Source: JBHIDJ01 sp046760105
GTDB lineage: Bacteria > Pseudomonadota > Gammaproteobacteria > Acidiferrobacterales > SPGG2
Length of the DNA: 35,388 nucleotides
Direction of reading: 5' to 3'
Assembly: GCA_046760105.1 (NCBI GenBank)
Contig: JBHIDJ010000021.1
Location: forward strand, 1-35,388
Both the position numbers and the translations under genes were made by a program. Shown here piece after piece: positions 7,358 through 14,973 of the stretch. Numbering within the stretch: the stretch's first letter is position 1; each line of letters opens with the position of its first letter. The notes beneath the pieces are model-generated. The model was not told the DNA's origin. It did not search any database and saw only the letters and a list, made by a program, of their open reading frames with translations.

Positions 7358-7714
7358 CACTGCACCTCGTTTGTAGCCGTCAGCACTATCTACAAATATA
7401 GACGACCAACTCAGCCTGTGCGCCGGGGCTGTAGTTTGCAGTGTGATAAACCATATGGGAGGACGGTACACGACCGAACCTGAGCCGAGGGCAAAAGGGT
7501 GTTTAGCGTCAACTAGACGAGGTGTCGCCCTTCTGCCCGCCGTTCTTGTTGGTCTTTAGCCACGGCGATGATGGCCCGCAATAACGCCTTCGAGGGAATC
7601 GAGGTTCGCGCTCGGTGTATTGAGCCCTAGCTCTCTTCCGTTCGCGCCACGTTCCAACCCACGCGCTCTCGAGATAGCGACATCCACCTACGGGTGCTCA
7701 TACGCAGACAGGCG
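7358..7714. other. Gene-free stretch with a stem-loop
   Basis: No credible gene is seen. Besides the promoter-like element at 7390-7424, it contains a possible hairpin: GGGCAAAAGGG (about 7489-7499) against CGCCCTTCTGCCC (about 7526-7538), with two internal mismatches. No T-run follows, so its role is unclear. Confidence 0.3.
7390..7424 (-). promoter_or_regulatory. Conserved upstream element of DRR paralogue 1
   Basis: This 35 bp segment is about 80% identical to 20401-20435, and each lies 32-33 bases before its gene's start codon. The best-conserved part on the minus strand is TCTATATTTGTAG, plus GGCTGA further upstream. TCTATATT resembles an extended -10 of the RpoS type (KCTAYRCT), and no TTGACA-like -35 is present. 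It is probably the promoter of both paralogues. Confidence 0.55.
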
Positions 7715-8008
7715 TTATGGCAACGCTTCGAGGAGCTGTTTCATCTGCTCCGCCGAGAAACCTCGTAGCGTCTGCGTGCGAACATTGCCAAGGCTGCCTG
7801 CGCTCAAGAACAAGGACACCACCGCCTCATCATTCGGGGCTTCCATGACCGTTACGATGTCATAATGCCCCAGCGTCCAGTATATGTCCTTAACGGTGAT
7901 GTCTGCCTTTTTTGCTAGCTCCGTAAACACTTCTGCACGCTCGATCGTGCGCTTGATGTTGCGAATACCCTGATCGGTGAAACTAAGAAGACTGATAAAT
8001 GTGGCCAT
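7715..8008 (-). CDS. GYD-domain protein
   Basis: This 97-residue protein fits the small GYD family (ferredoxin-like alpha/beta fold, PF08734). Diagnostic phrases are MATFISLLSFTDQGIRNIK, YWTLGHYDIVTVMEAP (the family motif lies here, with GHYD replacing GxYD) and the end GNVRTQTLRGFS. GYD proteins are thought to be oligomeric; no enzyme activity is established. The ATG at 8008 is chosen because GGAGGTGGG stands just upstream; the frame to 8071 adds a non-family N-terminus. A 10 bp palindrome, ATAGCGCTAT (8084-8093), lies in its probable promoter region. Confidence 0.88.
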   Translation of the reverse strand: MATFISLLSFTDQGIRNIKRTIERAEVFTELAKKADITVKDIYWTLGHYDIVTVMEAPNDEAVVSLFLSAGSLGNVRTQTLRGFSAEQMKQLLEALP

Positions 8009-8235
8009 GATCATCCCACCTCCGCAATATCGGTCTATACATTCCTGTTTCGCAGCGCTCCCTTGCGCCAATTCCTTGGACTTATAGCGCTATTATTCTT
8101 GGAGAAATTCCTTCGCGTCTGCCTGACCATGCTAGGGAGATTTCGGGCGGCGAGCAAGCGTTCTGTAAAATCACTAACAAAACAATGATCGATGAGAACG
8201 CGCAACGCCGTTGACTGCGGCTTTGCGTTACGCCG

Positions 8236-8934
8236 TCAATCGCCGCGCGACCGCTGCACGAGGCGATGCGTGATCAACCATAACACCAACCCGGCGGCAA
8301 GCAGGAGTAGCCACACCTGCCAAGACAAGGTCTCGATTTGATCGCCCATCACCACCATTAGCGTCGTGAGTGGCAGAATTCCCACCCCCGTCATCCAGCC
8401 AAAAGTCCACCAGGAGATCTTAGTAAGCCCCGCCGCATAGTTGATCAAATTAAACGCGATGACCGGTATAAAGCGACTAAACAGCAACGCACCGGCACCA
8501 TATCTTGCGAGCCAGTCGTCCACCTTCCGCACCCTCTTGTTTGTCAACATACGGCGTACGAAGGGTCGCCCGATCTTGCGCGACAAGCCGAAGGCGAGAA
8601 ACGCGCCGAGCATCGCGCCTATCCAGGTGATCACCGTGCCCCAAATCGGTCCATAGATCATGCCATTCGCGATGGCGACGAGCTCAGCCGGAAAGGGAAC
8701 AAACGAATGAAGTACCATCAGACTAATGGAGGCGCCAACCCCCCAGTGGCCCGATGACTTCACGAATCGCTTGATGTCGGCCATCGATATGTGGGGCCAC
8801 CATCGGTACCAATCAGTACCTTCGGTCAGCCCACCGACGAGCACGACGCCAAGCACCACGGCGGTGAAGATGGCACCAACGACCAGGGCGATGAGCAGGT
8901 ATTTTGATGGTTTTGTGCTTACCACGTTCAGCAC
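8236..8934 (-). CDS. TVP38/TMEM64 (DedA-like, VTT) membrane protein
   Basis: The 232-residue inner-membrane protein has about five hydrophobic segments and the SNARE-associated/VTT core: HSFVPFPAELVAIANGMIYGP (about 85-105), then a Gly-rich re-entrant segment (WIGAMLGAFLAFGLSRKIGRPF) and FSRFIPVIAFNLINYAAGLT. VTT/DedA proteins act in phospholipid or ion transport and scrambling across membranes. The start at 8934 is a GTG; other in-frame starts exist slightly downstream (GTG at about 8925), so the exact N-terminus is uncertain. It stands alone, without clear operon partners. Confidence 0.88.
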   Translation of the reverse strand: MLNVVSTKPSKYLLIALVVGAIFTAVVLGVVLVGGLTEGTDWYRWWPHISMADIKRFVKSSGHWGVGASISLMVLHSFVPFPAELVAIANGMIYGPIWGTVITWIGAMLGAFLAFGLSRKIGRPFVRRMLTNKRVRKVDDWLARYGAGALLFSRFIPVIAFNLINYAAGLTKISWWTFGWMTGVGILPLTTLMVVMGDQIETLSWQVWLLLLAAGLVLWLITHRLVQRSRGD

Positions 8935-9029
8935 CCGATGAGAGCGCAGTAAGGCATTCTACGTGTTACGACACGCCGCGCCCACTTTTCGGAGAAGTAA
9001 GACGCGCCATTCTCTTTCAAACGGTACGG

Positions 9030-9368
9030 CTATTGACCCAGTGAAAGGTAGTACGGCAACCAGGCAAGGAGGACACCGACAGCCAGCACTACGTTGGTAG
9101 CCATAATCGCTTTGAAGCGTCTTCGCTCGACGCCTTCTTTACCACTGAGGAATACTGCACTCATTAAGGTATCCAACATCAATACCATGAAGATCAAGGG
9201 GACCAGCACGGGAATCAGTACCGTGGGCACAAAATTCCAACCGGTGTAGACCCCGGGTGTCCCCGGCTCGAGTGCAGAGAAAATCGCGACAACGGCAGCG
9301 CAAGCGAGCGCCAAGCGCAGCGGCCCGAATTGCGTCAACAGCTTGACGAGCGCAGTCTTTTTCGACAT
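9030..9368 (-). CDS. Small three-helix membrane protein of unknown function
   Basis: The 112-residue protein begins MSKKTALVKLLTQFG and has three predicted membrane helices: about 16-32 (LRLALACAAVVAIFSAL), 43-66 (FVPTVLIPVLVPLIFMVLMLD) and 86-106 (ATNVVLAVGVLLAWLPYYL). The ATG at 9368 is chosen because the frame further upstream (to 9452) reads as non-coding basic sequence. No family is recognised. An imperfect FNR-like site (TGGAT-AATA-ATCAA, 9455-9468) lies about 90 bases upstream. Confidence 0.75.
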   Translation of the reverse strand: MSKKTALVKLLTQFGPLRLALACAAVVAIFSALEPGTPGVYTGWNFVPTVLIPVLVPLIFMVLMLDTLMSAVFLSGKEGVERRRFKAIMATNVVLAVGVLLAWLPYYLSLGQ

Positions 9369-9503
9369 TGGTACGTCCCGTTTCGGTACGCAACACGAAG
9401 CGATGCGCAATCTGATCGCACCGCCCCTCGGCAACCCGCAACTTATGACCATATTGGATAATAATCAAGCACAGGTCAGGAAGGCCCTAGCATGGAGGTA
9501 AAA

Positions 9504-9587
9504 ATGAAACTGCAGGTGAAAAAAGACCCAAAGAAGTATGTCATGCTGTTCGTACTGATAGGCATTTTCGTGTGGCTCTTTATGTAG
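9504..9587 (+). CDS. 27-residue single-helix membrane micro-protein
   Basis: An ATG at 9504 with GGAGG at 9494-9498 opens a 27-codon frame. The protein has a Lys-rich start (MKLQVKKDPKK) and one membrane helix (YVMLFVLIGIFVWLFM), ending at TAG 9585-9587. The good ribosome site, positive-inside pattern and clean helix make it a credible micro-protein. An in-frame ATG at 9492 has no ribosome site of its own. Function unknown; such proteins often modulate larger membrane complexes. It is divergent from the membrane protein at 9030-9368. Confidence 0.6.
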   Translation: MKLQVKKDPKKYVMLFVLIGIFVWLFM

Positions 9588-9873
9588 TCACACAAAAACG
9601 CGTTACGTCTATGAAATAGCGGCCCGCCCAGGCTTGGTCACGGCCCAAAACGCCAGGGCCGACCTTTTATCTCGCTATTTGAGGCTTCCGTCGGGTTGCG
9701 GTTGCAGAAAAACCGCTTCTTTTTGAAACTACACTGCGCGCAAGCCCCACGCTCTTCGCAACTAATTACCGCAGGGAGTCCGCCGCAGTCGGCCTCGCAG
9801 AGGGCATGGCCGATCGCTTACACCGGGCAACAGCGTAAATCATAAACCACAGGGACTGATCGAGGAGAAATAA

Positions 9874-10431
9874 GTGAATGACCAACGTTTGACAGCGCTG
9901 CTCTCACTAGCAGTGCTTCTGATGTTGACGTCGCTATCCTTCCCGCCGCCAGCCATAGCAGAGGCACTGCATGACGCCGCGGCGGTCGGGGACCTTGAGC
10001 GAGTAAAGCAACTGGTCGCCGGCGGCACCGACGTTAATGCCAAGGATGGTGTGCGCTCGACGCCGTTGGACTATGCAACGGCTATGAACCACAAGGAGGT
10101 CGTCCACGTCCTGATAGCGGCGGGCGCCAATGTTAACGTGAAGGATGAGGCCTACGGCTTCACGCCCCTGCATATGGCCACGAAACTCGGCTACCGGGAC
10201 TTAGCGGAATTGCTGATCGCGATGGGTGCCGACGTCGAAGCGCGAGCTGATGGCGGTATCACCCCGCTACACTGGGCAGCGCTTATGGGTCGCAAGCCCG
10301 TAGCGGAGTTACTGCTCGCAAGGGGTGCCAAGGTCAACGTGAAGGACAGCCATGGTTCGACACCACTGCAGTGGGCGAAAGCACATGCGGACATGGTTGA
10401 TTTGCTGAAGCGACACGGCGCAAAGGAATAG
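9874..10431 (+). CDS. Exported ankyrin-repeat protein
   Basis: The 185-residue protein starts with GTG at 9874, behind GAGGAG at 9862-9867; the ATG at 9878 is in another frame. A signal peptide runs to about residue 29 (SFPPPAIA). Four to five ankyrin repeats follow: ALHDAAAVGDLERVKQLVAG, STPLDYATAMNHKEVVHVLIAAGANVN, FTPLHMATKLGYRDLAELLIAMGADV, ITPLHWAALMGRKPVAELLLARGAKVN and STPLQWA. It is probably a periplasmic protein-binding module; partners are unknown. Periplasmic ankyrin proteins near catalases or peroxidases are known elsewhere, but no such neighbour is adjacent here. Confidence 0.92.
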   Translation: MNDQRLTALLSLAVLLMLTSLSFPPPAIAEALHDAAAVGDLERVKQLVAGGTDVNAKDGVRSTPLDYATAMNHKEVVHVLIAAGANVNVKDEAYGFTPLHMATKLGYRDLAELLIAMGADVEARADGGITPLHWAALMGRKPVAELLLARGAKVNVKDSHGSTPLQWAKAHADMVDLLKRHGAKE

Positions 10432-10736
10432 AACAGCCGGCTCTTTCGGTGTTACCCCGTAAACGCGCTACGCTACGCTCCTTAAGTCGAGTCCTAGCTA
10501 TCCAATAACAACCCAAACTCACTTTAGAGCGTAAACCAGCCGGAGACTACCGGCCGGGCGCGCCATGGGCCAACCGACAATCACAAATGGTCCAGTGCAC
10601 CATTCGCCCGCTACACGGATTGGCCACAGATGACCGGTCTCGGGGCAGCGCTGTCTCATCCTGCGACGCCATCTCCGGGACGCAAAGATGGAGCCAGTTA
10701 TGCCGACCGCCGATCACCAGTCGCCAGTTAATGGTT
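10432..10736. other. Gene-free stretch between ankyrin and cupin genes
   Basis: No gene or terminator is apparent. It contains a degenerate copy (10589-10630) of the dispersed repeat found around 27.2-27.9 kb. The two flanking genes converge here. Confidence 0.4.
10589..10630 (+). repeat. Degenerate copy of the dispersed hairpin repeat
   Basis: The segment starting GGTCCAGTGCACCATTCGCC and ending GGATTGGCCACAGA aligns with the start of the repeat at 27864-27945 at roughly 70-75% identity. It lacks the strong inner hairpin, so it is a diverged or decayed copy. Confidence 0.4.
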
Positions 10737-11039
10737 TCAGTCATACCCATACAACCACCGCGTGGTCCCGGTATGGATGTTCTTGACTGAGTGCACGGCG
10801 CCTTTCGGGATAAACACCTGATCACCTGGATGTACGGCACAGGTCTTCCCCGCAACCGTCATTTCCAGCCGTCCTTCGACGACGGTCACCAGCTCGTTAC
10901 ACTCATGTACGAAATCGTTCCATTCCTGCCCCGGCGGATCGATAAACCAGCCGCAGGAATAACCGCGACGATTCCAATCGTCGGCGACTGTTGCCTTTTC
11001 CACGGGAACGGCAAATCTATTCTTGGTTAGCAACTCCAT
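10737..11039 (-). CDS. Cupin-domain protein
   Basis: The 100-residue protein is a single small beta-barrel cupin. Motif 1 is around FVHECNELVTVVEGRLEM (about 43-60), and motif 2 is HPGDQVFIPKGAVHSVKN (about 70-87). The metal-binding pattern is partly conserved (His45, Glu49, His84), so a metal site is plausible. Family members range from isomerases to sugar-binding or regulatory proteins, and no substrate is evident. It follows the cyclophilin-like gene on the same strand after 10 bases, suggesting a two-gene operon. Confidence 0.88.
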   Translation of the reverse strand: MELLTKNRFAVPVEKATVADDWNRRGYSCGWFIDPPGQEWNDFVHECNELVTVVEGRLEMTVAGKTCAVHPGDQVFIPKGAVHSVKNIHTGTTRWLYGYD

Positions 11040-11049
11040 TGAATACGTG

Positions 11050-11427
11050 CTACCTGTCGATGATGTCTACGGTGATCACGTCCCCGTCCTTGACCGCATT
11101 TAGTTGTTTGACGTCATCGAGTGCTTTCGCCCAGATATTGGTTCGCGCCGCGAGCCGAATCTCATCGCCGCGGGAGACCGGAGTGCGTCCAAAGCCGATA
11201 GCGATAGCGCGCCCTTCCACCCAAAACGCCAGTTCGCCGGCGTCTACCACATCGCGCGCATCGGATTCGAGCACCACTTCAACAGGTGCAGGGAAATACA
11301 CCTCGTCGCCCCAGGTACGCGCCGAGGACTGAAACGGGAGCTTGTTGAGGATCGCGTCGGCCGTCGGGGTGTCTAGCAGTTCGGCAGTCAGTGTTACAGA
11401 ACCGGCCGTGATCTTGATCTTCCTCAT
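11050..11427 (-). CDS. Cyclophilin-like fold protein (TM1367/PF04126 type)
   Basis: This 125-residue protein resembles the cyclophilin-like DUF369 family: an opening strand IKITAGSVTLTAELLDTPTADAILNKLPF, then SSARTWGDEVYFPAP, and GELAFWVEGRAIAIGFGRTPVS in the core. The fold is that of peptidyl-prolyl isomerases, but prokaryotic members lack clear isomerase residues and their role is unknown. It is the first gene of a likely operon with the cupin gene, ten bases apart. Confidence 0.85.
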   Translation of the reverse strand: MRKIKITAGSVTLTAELLDTPTADAILNKLPFQSSARTWGDEVYFPAPVEVVLESDARDVVDAGELAFWVEGRAIAIGFGRTPVSRGDEIRLAARTNIWAKALDDVKQLNAVKDGDVITVDIIDR

Positions 11428-11478
11428 GCGTGGCTGGAGTTATTGTTAGTCTGCAGCACGGTCCAAGGAGGTCTCCGC

Positions 11479-12432
11479 TCACTTAGTCCCAACAGAACCA
11501 GCGCTCGCACGAGAGGTCCCGGCGCGCCCGCGGGTGGACACTGCGCGTTTGCCGCCCAAAAGCCGCCGAGACGCTGTGCGCACACGGAGCGTAGTAGTGT
11601 GCTGCCGATGGACTTTTGGTTGACGAGGTTGTGGGTAATAGCCGTGCTTCTTCGCTTGGGGGATGCTGAACTTATGTTTAAGCCGATGAGGATGCTTTAC
11701 ATTGCGTCTCGAGAACTTGCGTACCGGACGCCGATGCACAATCGGTTTCCTTATAACGCGCTTATCAACATTGATTACGATCTTGTGCGGATGGACCAAG
11801 GGCTCATGCACCGGGATTACGTCGCCACCCAGAACGATCACCCGCTCGTGAATGACCGCGGGAGGTGGCTCCACATAGACGGAAGGCACAGGTTCCTCGA
11901 GAAATCGCCGAGTCGATGGTGGGACATCGTCGGGCGCGACCTCCCGCAGGGCGATGCCTACCAAGGCGGCGGCGCTGTCAAAGGCAAGGACGGCCTCCCC
12001 CGGCTCGAGCGGGAGCCTTCCGGCATAAGCGGCGGCCACGGTGAGCGTGCGAAGCCTGGTGAGCAAACCTTGTTCCATGGGCGCGTCCAGGTCCCAGGCG
12101 CCGAGGCGTGGCGCGATGCGGACGCGGGATAGAACACGCGCAGCCGCTTTTGGTGTTAGGCCTTCACCCAGCCCGAGCTCCGCGGCCAGCTGATGCGCGA
12201 ACGCGCCCTGCGTCACCACATCCGATGATGGTACATCCGCCACTGGTGCGGGCTCATCATAGTATGTGCGCACCTCCACTTTCACACCGGGAGGTATCTT
12301 TCCGGGGTGGTCAGCGAAATTCATAATCCCGTTCGCGTCTTTCCAGACGTAGACGGCCGAGTGCGCAGGACCTACCAGCACCGCGAGAAGCGCAAACAGC
12401 AAGACAGGAATGAACAAGGAGTGGCGCATCAT
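11479..12432 (-). CDS. Exported DUF4124 protein with basic His-rich tail
   Basis: The 317-residue protein begins at ATG 12432 (or the adjacent ATG at 12429) with a signal peptide cleaved near AHSA (residue 26). The DUF4124 motif follows at once: VYVWKDANGIMNFADHPGKIPPGV. A helical middle region (about 75-175) is followed by a low-complexity tail, very rich in Arg, Lys, His and Pro (about 205-317). DUF4124 is a common N-terminal envelope module in Gammaproteobacteria with no known activity. The tail could bind metal or nucleic acid, which is inference from composition. The frame upstream to 12552 is probably non-coding. Confidence 0.8.
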   Translation of the reverse strand: MMRHSLFIPVLLFALLAVLVGPAHSAVYVWKDANGIMNFADHPGKIPPGVKVEVRTYYDEPAPVADVPSSDVVTQGAFAHQLAAELGLGEGLTPKAAARVLSRVRIAPRLGAWDLDAPMEQGLLTRLRTLTVAAAYAGRLPLEPGEAVLAFDSAAALVGIALREVAPDDVPPSTRRFLEEPVPSVYVEPPPAVIHERVIVLGGDVIPVHEPLVHPHKIVINVDKRVIRKPIVHRRPVRKFSRRNVKHPHRLKHKFSIPQAKKHGYYPQPRQPKVHRQHTTTLRVRTASRRLLGGKRAVSTRGRAGTSRASAGSVGTK

Positions 12433-12581
12433 AACCACATCACTTAAAGGGCTATTGCCGGAGCTCCGCCTGACTACTGGTAGCGCAGAAACGGCTCTGC
12501 TGTCAACTAGGGGAATGTCGGGGCGCCGACCATTCGCCGCGGCCCTGCACACTACGCATCATACCGACGGCTCGCATCCCC

Positions 12582-12587
12582 TTGACA
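12582..12587 (+). promoter_or_regulatory. -35 element of the TetR-type regulator gene
   Basis: A consensus TTGACA lies 16 bases before the regulator's putative operator. No consensus -10 is clear; the 17 bp spacing falls on TTACCT (12605-12610), inside the operator. Confidence 0.5.
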
Positions 12588-12603
12588 ACCCAGCGTGCTA
12601 TTA

Positions 12604-12619
12604 CTTACCTGTAGGTAAG
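12604..12619 (+). promoter_or_regulatory. Operator-like inverted repeat for the TetR-type regulator
   Basis: CTTACC-TGTA-GGTAAG has perfect 6 bp arms around 4 bases and lies directly before the ATG at 12625. It covers both the expected -10 position and the ribosome-binding region (AGGTAAG). This is the placement expected for autorepression by a TetR-family protein. No second copy was noticed in front of another gene in the window. Confidence 0.65.
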
Positions 12620-12624
12620 CTCAG

Positions 12625-13248
12625 ATGGCCAAGCAGGGGACCAACACCAAGAAGCAGATTCTGGATGCAGCTGAAGCGCTGCTACAGGACCGTGGCTTCA
12701 ACGCCTTCAGCTATAACGACATTGCCGGGCCGCTCGGCGTCAAGAACGCCGCTGTGCACTACCATTTCCCGACGAAGGCGGACTTGGGGCTAGCGCTGTT
12801 GGAACGTTACCGGGAGCGTTTTCGTCAATACACGGAGATGCTCGATGAGGGTGGCGCCAACCCGCTGCTCAAACTGGAGGCCTACCTGACTATCCCGTGG
12901 CGTTACTTGCGAAGCGGGGGCAAGTGCTGCCCATTGGGCGTGCTGGAGGCGGAGTTCAATGCGATCCCAGAGTCTATGCGCCTGGAGGTGCTGGCGCTTG
13001 ATCAAGAGATGCGAGACTGGCTAGCGCGGGCGCTGGAAGAAGGGCGCGGCCAGGGGCTGCTTCAGTTCGAAGATACGGCCGAAGAGAAGGCATTGCTAAT
13101 TGCGGCGACCCTGCAGGGCGGCCTGCAGATCTCTCGTGCAGTCGGTGGTGAGGGCTTCGCCGCATGCGTCCGCCAACTCAAGCACAGTTTGGGTCTTACC
13201 AACGAGCCTAAGATGTCGGGGAAAGACAAAGACGATGATTCCCTTTGA
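12625..13248 (+). CDS. TetR/AcrR-family transcriptional regulator
   Basis: The 207-residue protein has an N-terminal TetR helix-turn-helix (about 8-55): TKKQILDAAEALLQDRGFNAFSYNDIA followed by LGVKNAAVHYHFPTKADLGLALL. The C-terminal ligand or dimer domain includes KCCPLGVLEAEFNAIPESM and LQGGLQISRAVG, as in regulators of reductases and efflux genes (AcuR/NemR-like). A Cys pair (Cys97/Cys98 region, GGKCCPLG) might sense electrophiles, by analogy only. An inverted-repeat operator overlaps its promoter, so autoregulation is expected. Its controlled genes are not obvious; the downstream DsbA-like gene on the other strand is a remnant. Confidence 0.93.
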   Translation: MAKQGTNTKKQILDAAEALLQDRGFNAFSYNDIAGPLGVKNAAVHYHFPTKADLGLALLERYRERFRQYTEMLDEGGANPLLKLEAYLTIPWRYLRSGGKCCPLGVLEAEFNAIPESMRLEVLALDQEMRDWLARALEEGRGQGLLQFEDTAEEKALLIAATLQGGLQISRAVGGEGFAACVRQLKHSLGLTNEPKMSGKDKDDDSL

Positions 13249-13535
13249 GCTTCATCGAGCGCGCCGCGCAACGCTTCTGCGCTTTGCATCCCGGAAAGCG
13301 GTACGCCCTCGGCGATGAACGCCGGCGCGTTGTCAAAGCCAAGCCGCTGTGCGACCTCAGTGTCCCGTTCGATCTGGCGCCGTACCTCGGGCGAACGGGC
13401 ACACGTGCGTAGCGCATCGGAGTCCAATTGCGCGTTTCGTGCGATCTTTTCGAGCTCCTCGGGAGAGAACCAGAGGCGTCCAAACGTCGGGGGATTTCGC
13501 AAGCGCAGAACTTTGCGAACGTTAACATGCTGCAA
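13236..13535 (-). pseudogene. DsbA-family thioredoxin-fold remnant (C-terminal half)
   Basis: The minus-strand frame encodes the C-terminal part of a DsbA-type protein: FSPEELEKIARNAQLDSDAL, a helical linker, then QRLGFDNAPAFIAEGVPLSG with the family's cis-proline (NAPAF), and SAEALRGALDEA. The N-terminal thioredoxin half with the CxxC site is missing: the in-frame sequence upstream reaches a stop at about 13604 and contains no CxxC. At the 3' side the frame runs on through the TetR gene to 13062 on the opposite strand, so the natural end is lost too. It is a decayed gene rather than a short functional one. Confidence 0.6.
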
Positions 13536-13538
13536 AAA

Positions 13539-13583
13539 CAGCCGGAGCCCGGGGAAACCAGAAATGATCCCCGACTCCGGCTG
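13539..13583. repeat. Long inverted repeat (hairpin) inside the DsbA remnant's upstream side
   Basis: CAGCCGGAGCCCGGGGA (13539-13555) pairs with TCCCCGACTCCGGCTG (13568-13583) except for one bulged or mismatched base, with a 12-base loop. There is no T-run on the plus side. On the minus strand it ends next to TTTTTG, so it could serve as a terminator-like or REP-type element. It may mark the junction where the DsbA gene was broken. Confidence 0.55.
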
Positions 13584-13758
13584 GTAACGCTCAGTTTGAG
13601 GTCACTGAGGAGACCAATTCTGCTTAGCGGAGGGGCCGGTCACCGGCGACCACGATGTGCACGAGTGATGGCAGGGCTCTAGAGCACTCCGGGCAAATCG
13701 CAAATGGGTTGACGCTTTTCAGTACAATGTCAGCGATCAGATAACAAAGCGATCCTGC

Positions 13759-14973
13759 TCAAGTCGTGTCTGACCCCTTCAGCCGGTCCAGCAACGTCTG
13801 TCCCTGTTCGGAAATACCCTCCATTTTCTCCTCGATTACGGCCATCTCTTCCAGCCAGTGGGAAAAACCGCGCTGAGAGTTTGAGAGATCAATCAGACCG
13901 GTTCCGACAGTCTCAAACCCCCGAAAGACAGTCTGAGAACGGCTTGCAGTTTCCCGAAGCTGTTTCGACAATCGCTCTATTTTTTCACCCTGCTCCCGAG
14001 TTAGTGCACCGTCGGTGTGAAGCGCCTGCATCACCGACAACGTCACGTCAACCGACTCAACCCACTCCGTGGACAGCAACGGCTCGCCTTTACGTCCTTC
14101 GAACGCTTGTCTGGTCACACGGGTCATTTTGTCATCGATAGACTTGAAATGGTCGGCCATCTGGTCATGCACCTGGGTTAGCCGTTGATTCAGCGCAACG
14201 ATCTTGGTCAACACAGCGCTGAGATCTTCGATGACGTGGCTCACGCGGTCCAGGAATAGATTGAGGTCGCGCGCCAATTCTCCAAACTCGTCATTCGATC
14301 TAATAGGCGCTCGATGTGACAATCTGGTACCTGCCTTGGCCAAAACTGAAACCGTGGATTGCAGAGCCAACAACGGTTCCATGCGTACTTTCAATAGCAA
14401 GAACAATATAACGGTGTGGAGCAGTATCTTCCCCATCCCCAACGTTGTGGTCAGCCTCACTTCCTTCCACCAGTGCTGCAACTGCGTTGACAGGTAGCTA
14501 CGCACCTCCACTTGTCCCAGCACGTCACCCGGCTTCGCGCTTATATGACACTGAATACAGAACTCTTCGGCATGGATTTCCACCTTGGAATCTTGGTACC
14601 GGCCAGCAGGCCATTCTGCAGGGATGCCTTTCGGGGTAAAGTCGAAAACGTTCTTGATCGACTGAATCGTTGCCTGAGAAGGCTCGATGGCCACGGCGAG
14701 CCCAAGGTTCTCGTGATCTTTCTTTAAGATTGGATAGAGCGTGCGCGCCGCGACCGGACCACCGCGGTTCAGCATGATCGATTTGACATCGGCGGCCAGG
14801 CGTTCTGCAGTAATTTCAGCAGTCTTTTTCTTCTGAACTTGGAAATCGTACAGAACCAGCCCGAAACGCAACCCTAATTCGATGATGATCACGCCAAGGA
14901 GCACCAGAAAAAAATCGCGGATCATACGAATAACAAACGAATCATCAAAACGTTCCGGTTTAAGCGACGACAT
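13759..14973 (-). CDS. Membrane sensor with periplasmic c-type heme motif and HAMP domain
   Basis: The 404-residue protein has a first membrane helix (about 20-42) and a periplasmic domain (about 45-173) of the DUF3365/Tll0287-like type. A covalent heme-attachment motif CIQCH (Cys139, Cys142, His143) lies at its end, within EEFCIQCHISAKPGDVLG. A second membrane helix (about 176-196) is followed by a HAMP domain (about 197-248; NDEFGELARDLNLFLDRV) and then a long coiled-coil-type helical region (about 250-400). There is no methyl-accepting signalling hairpin, kinase, or GGDEF domain. It probably senses redox state, NO or O2, but how it signals is unclear. No partner kinase or chemotaxis gene is adjacent. 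Confidence 0.88.
   Translation of the reverse strand: MSSLKPERFDDSFVIRMIRDFFLVLLGVIIIELGLRFGLVLYDFQVQKKKTAEITAERLAADVKSIMLNRGGPVAARTLYPILKKDHENLGLAVAIEPSQATIQSIKNVFDFTPKGIPAEWPAGRYQDSKVEIHAEEFCIQCHISAKPGDVLGQVEVRSYLSTQLQHWWKEVRLTTTLGMGKILLHTVILFLLLKVRMEPLLALQSTVSVLAKAGTRLSHRAPIRSNDEFGELARDLNLFLDRVSHVIEDLSAVLTKIVALNQRLTQVHDQMADHFKSIDDKMTRVTRQAFEGRKGEPLLSTEWVESVDVTLSVMQALHTDGALTREQGEKIERLSKQLRETASRSQTVFRGFETVGTGLIDLSNSQRGFSHWLEEMAVIEEKMEGISEQGQTLLDRLKGSDTT

Noticed and set aside
11443..12132. Long plus-strand frame opposite the DUF4124 gene
   Set aside because: It is antisense to a gene with a signal peptide and a recognised domain. The frame is long because of the low-complexity basic tail, and its sequence shows no family.
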